Source: an uncultured bacterium (lineage in GTDB: Bacteria > Bacteroidota > Bacteroidia > Chitinophagales > Chitinophagaceae). From it: DNA of 14,757 nucleotides. Positions 14,657-14,757 of the stretch are shown piece after piece (within the stretch, counting starts at the first letter, position 1; the number at the start of each line of letters is the position of its first letter). A program made the position numbers and the translations under genes. The stretch covers positions 1 through 14,757 of the forward strand of contig CAJBPC010000493.1 in NCBI GenBank assembly GCA_903957405.1, given 5' to 3'. A model generated the notes under the pieces. It searched no databases, was not told where the DNA came from, and saw only the letters and a program-made list of their open reading frames with translations.

Positions 14657-14757
14657 GGTGTATCAATAGTTGGATGCCCTGTTTTGCAGGAAATAAGATG
14701 TTACATACTCAAACATCTCCCCACCATTAAATAAGCGGTAATCCGGGATATGATCGA
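14657..14757 (-). promoter_or_regulatory. Upstream region of ccoI, truncated by the window edge
   Basis: These 101 bases must hold at least part of the leader of ccoI. On the minus strand, GATGTTTG (14717-14710) matches the TAnnTTTG box except at its first base, but no TTG stands at the usual distance. No complete FNR-like palindrome is visible; TTGAT appears once as a half-site just before the start codon. The true control region may extend beyond the window. Confidence 0.3.

Overview
The window reads as a chromosomal segment from a member of the Bacteroidota. The grounds are a fused ccoNO gene, a one-heme CcoP with a long hydrophobic N-terminal extension, starts that mostly lack a Shine-Dalgarno sequence, promoter-like TAnnTTTG boxes, and a cbb3 gene order (S-NO-Q-P-G-H-TauE) familiar from that phylum. 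I see no rRNA, tRNA, CRISPR array, insertion sequence or clear sign of recent transfer. Gene density is high and most genes are intact.

Layout. Positions 1-48 are probably the tail of a secreted beta-helix protein. A diheme c-type cytochrome (71-1123) and a carotenoid-biosynthesis membrane protein (1173-1898) follow on the same strand. A 316-base AT-rich gap holds a palindromic FNR/FixK-like site and a Bacteroidota-type promoter box. It precedes the cbb3 oxidase cluster: ccoS, ccoNO, ccoQ, ccoP, ccoG, ccoH and a TauE/SafE-like membrane protein (2215-8568), all tightly packed. A short helical protein of unknown function (8821-9213), perhaps coupled to a leader ORF, ends at a bidirectional terminator. 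The other strand carries, in transcription order, the copper ATPase ccoI (14656-12215), a soluble sensor histidine kinase (12017-10335) and a response regulator fused to a Crp/Fnr factor (10338-9280).

How the genes work together. CcoNO, CcoQ and CcoP form the high-affinity, low-oxygen terminal oxidase. CcoI (copper transport), CcoG (cupric reductase), CcoH, CcoS and probably the TauE-like protein mature and assemble it. The two regulators look like a shortened form of the rhizobial FixL-FixJ-FixK cascade: a PAS histidine kinase, also carrying a probable HNOBA (heme-NO-binding associated) domain, signals to one protein that joins the FixJ-type receiver to a FixK/FNR-type DNA-binding module. 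The FNR-like palindrome in front of ccoS is the obvious candidate target. This gas- or redox-sensing circuit is the most interesting part of the window. The regulatory link and any heme binding are inferences from sequence and context.
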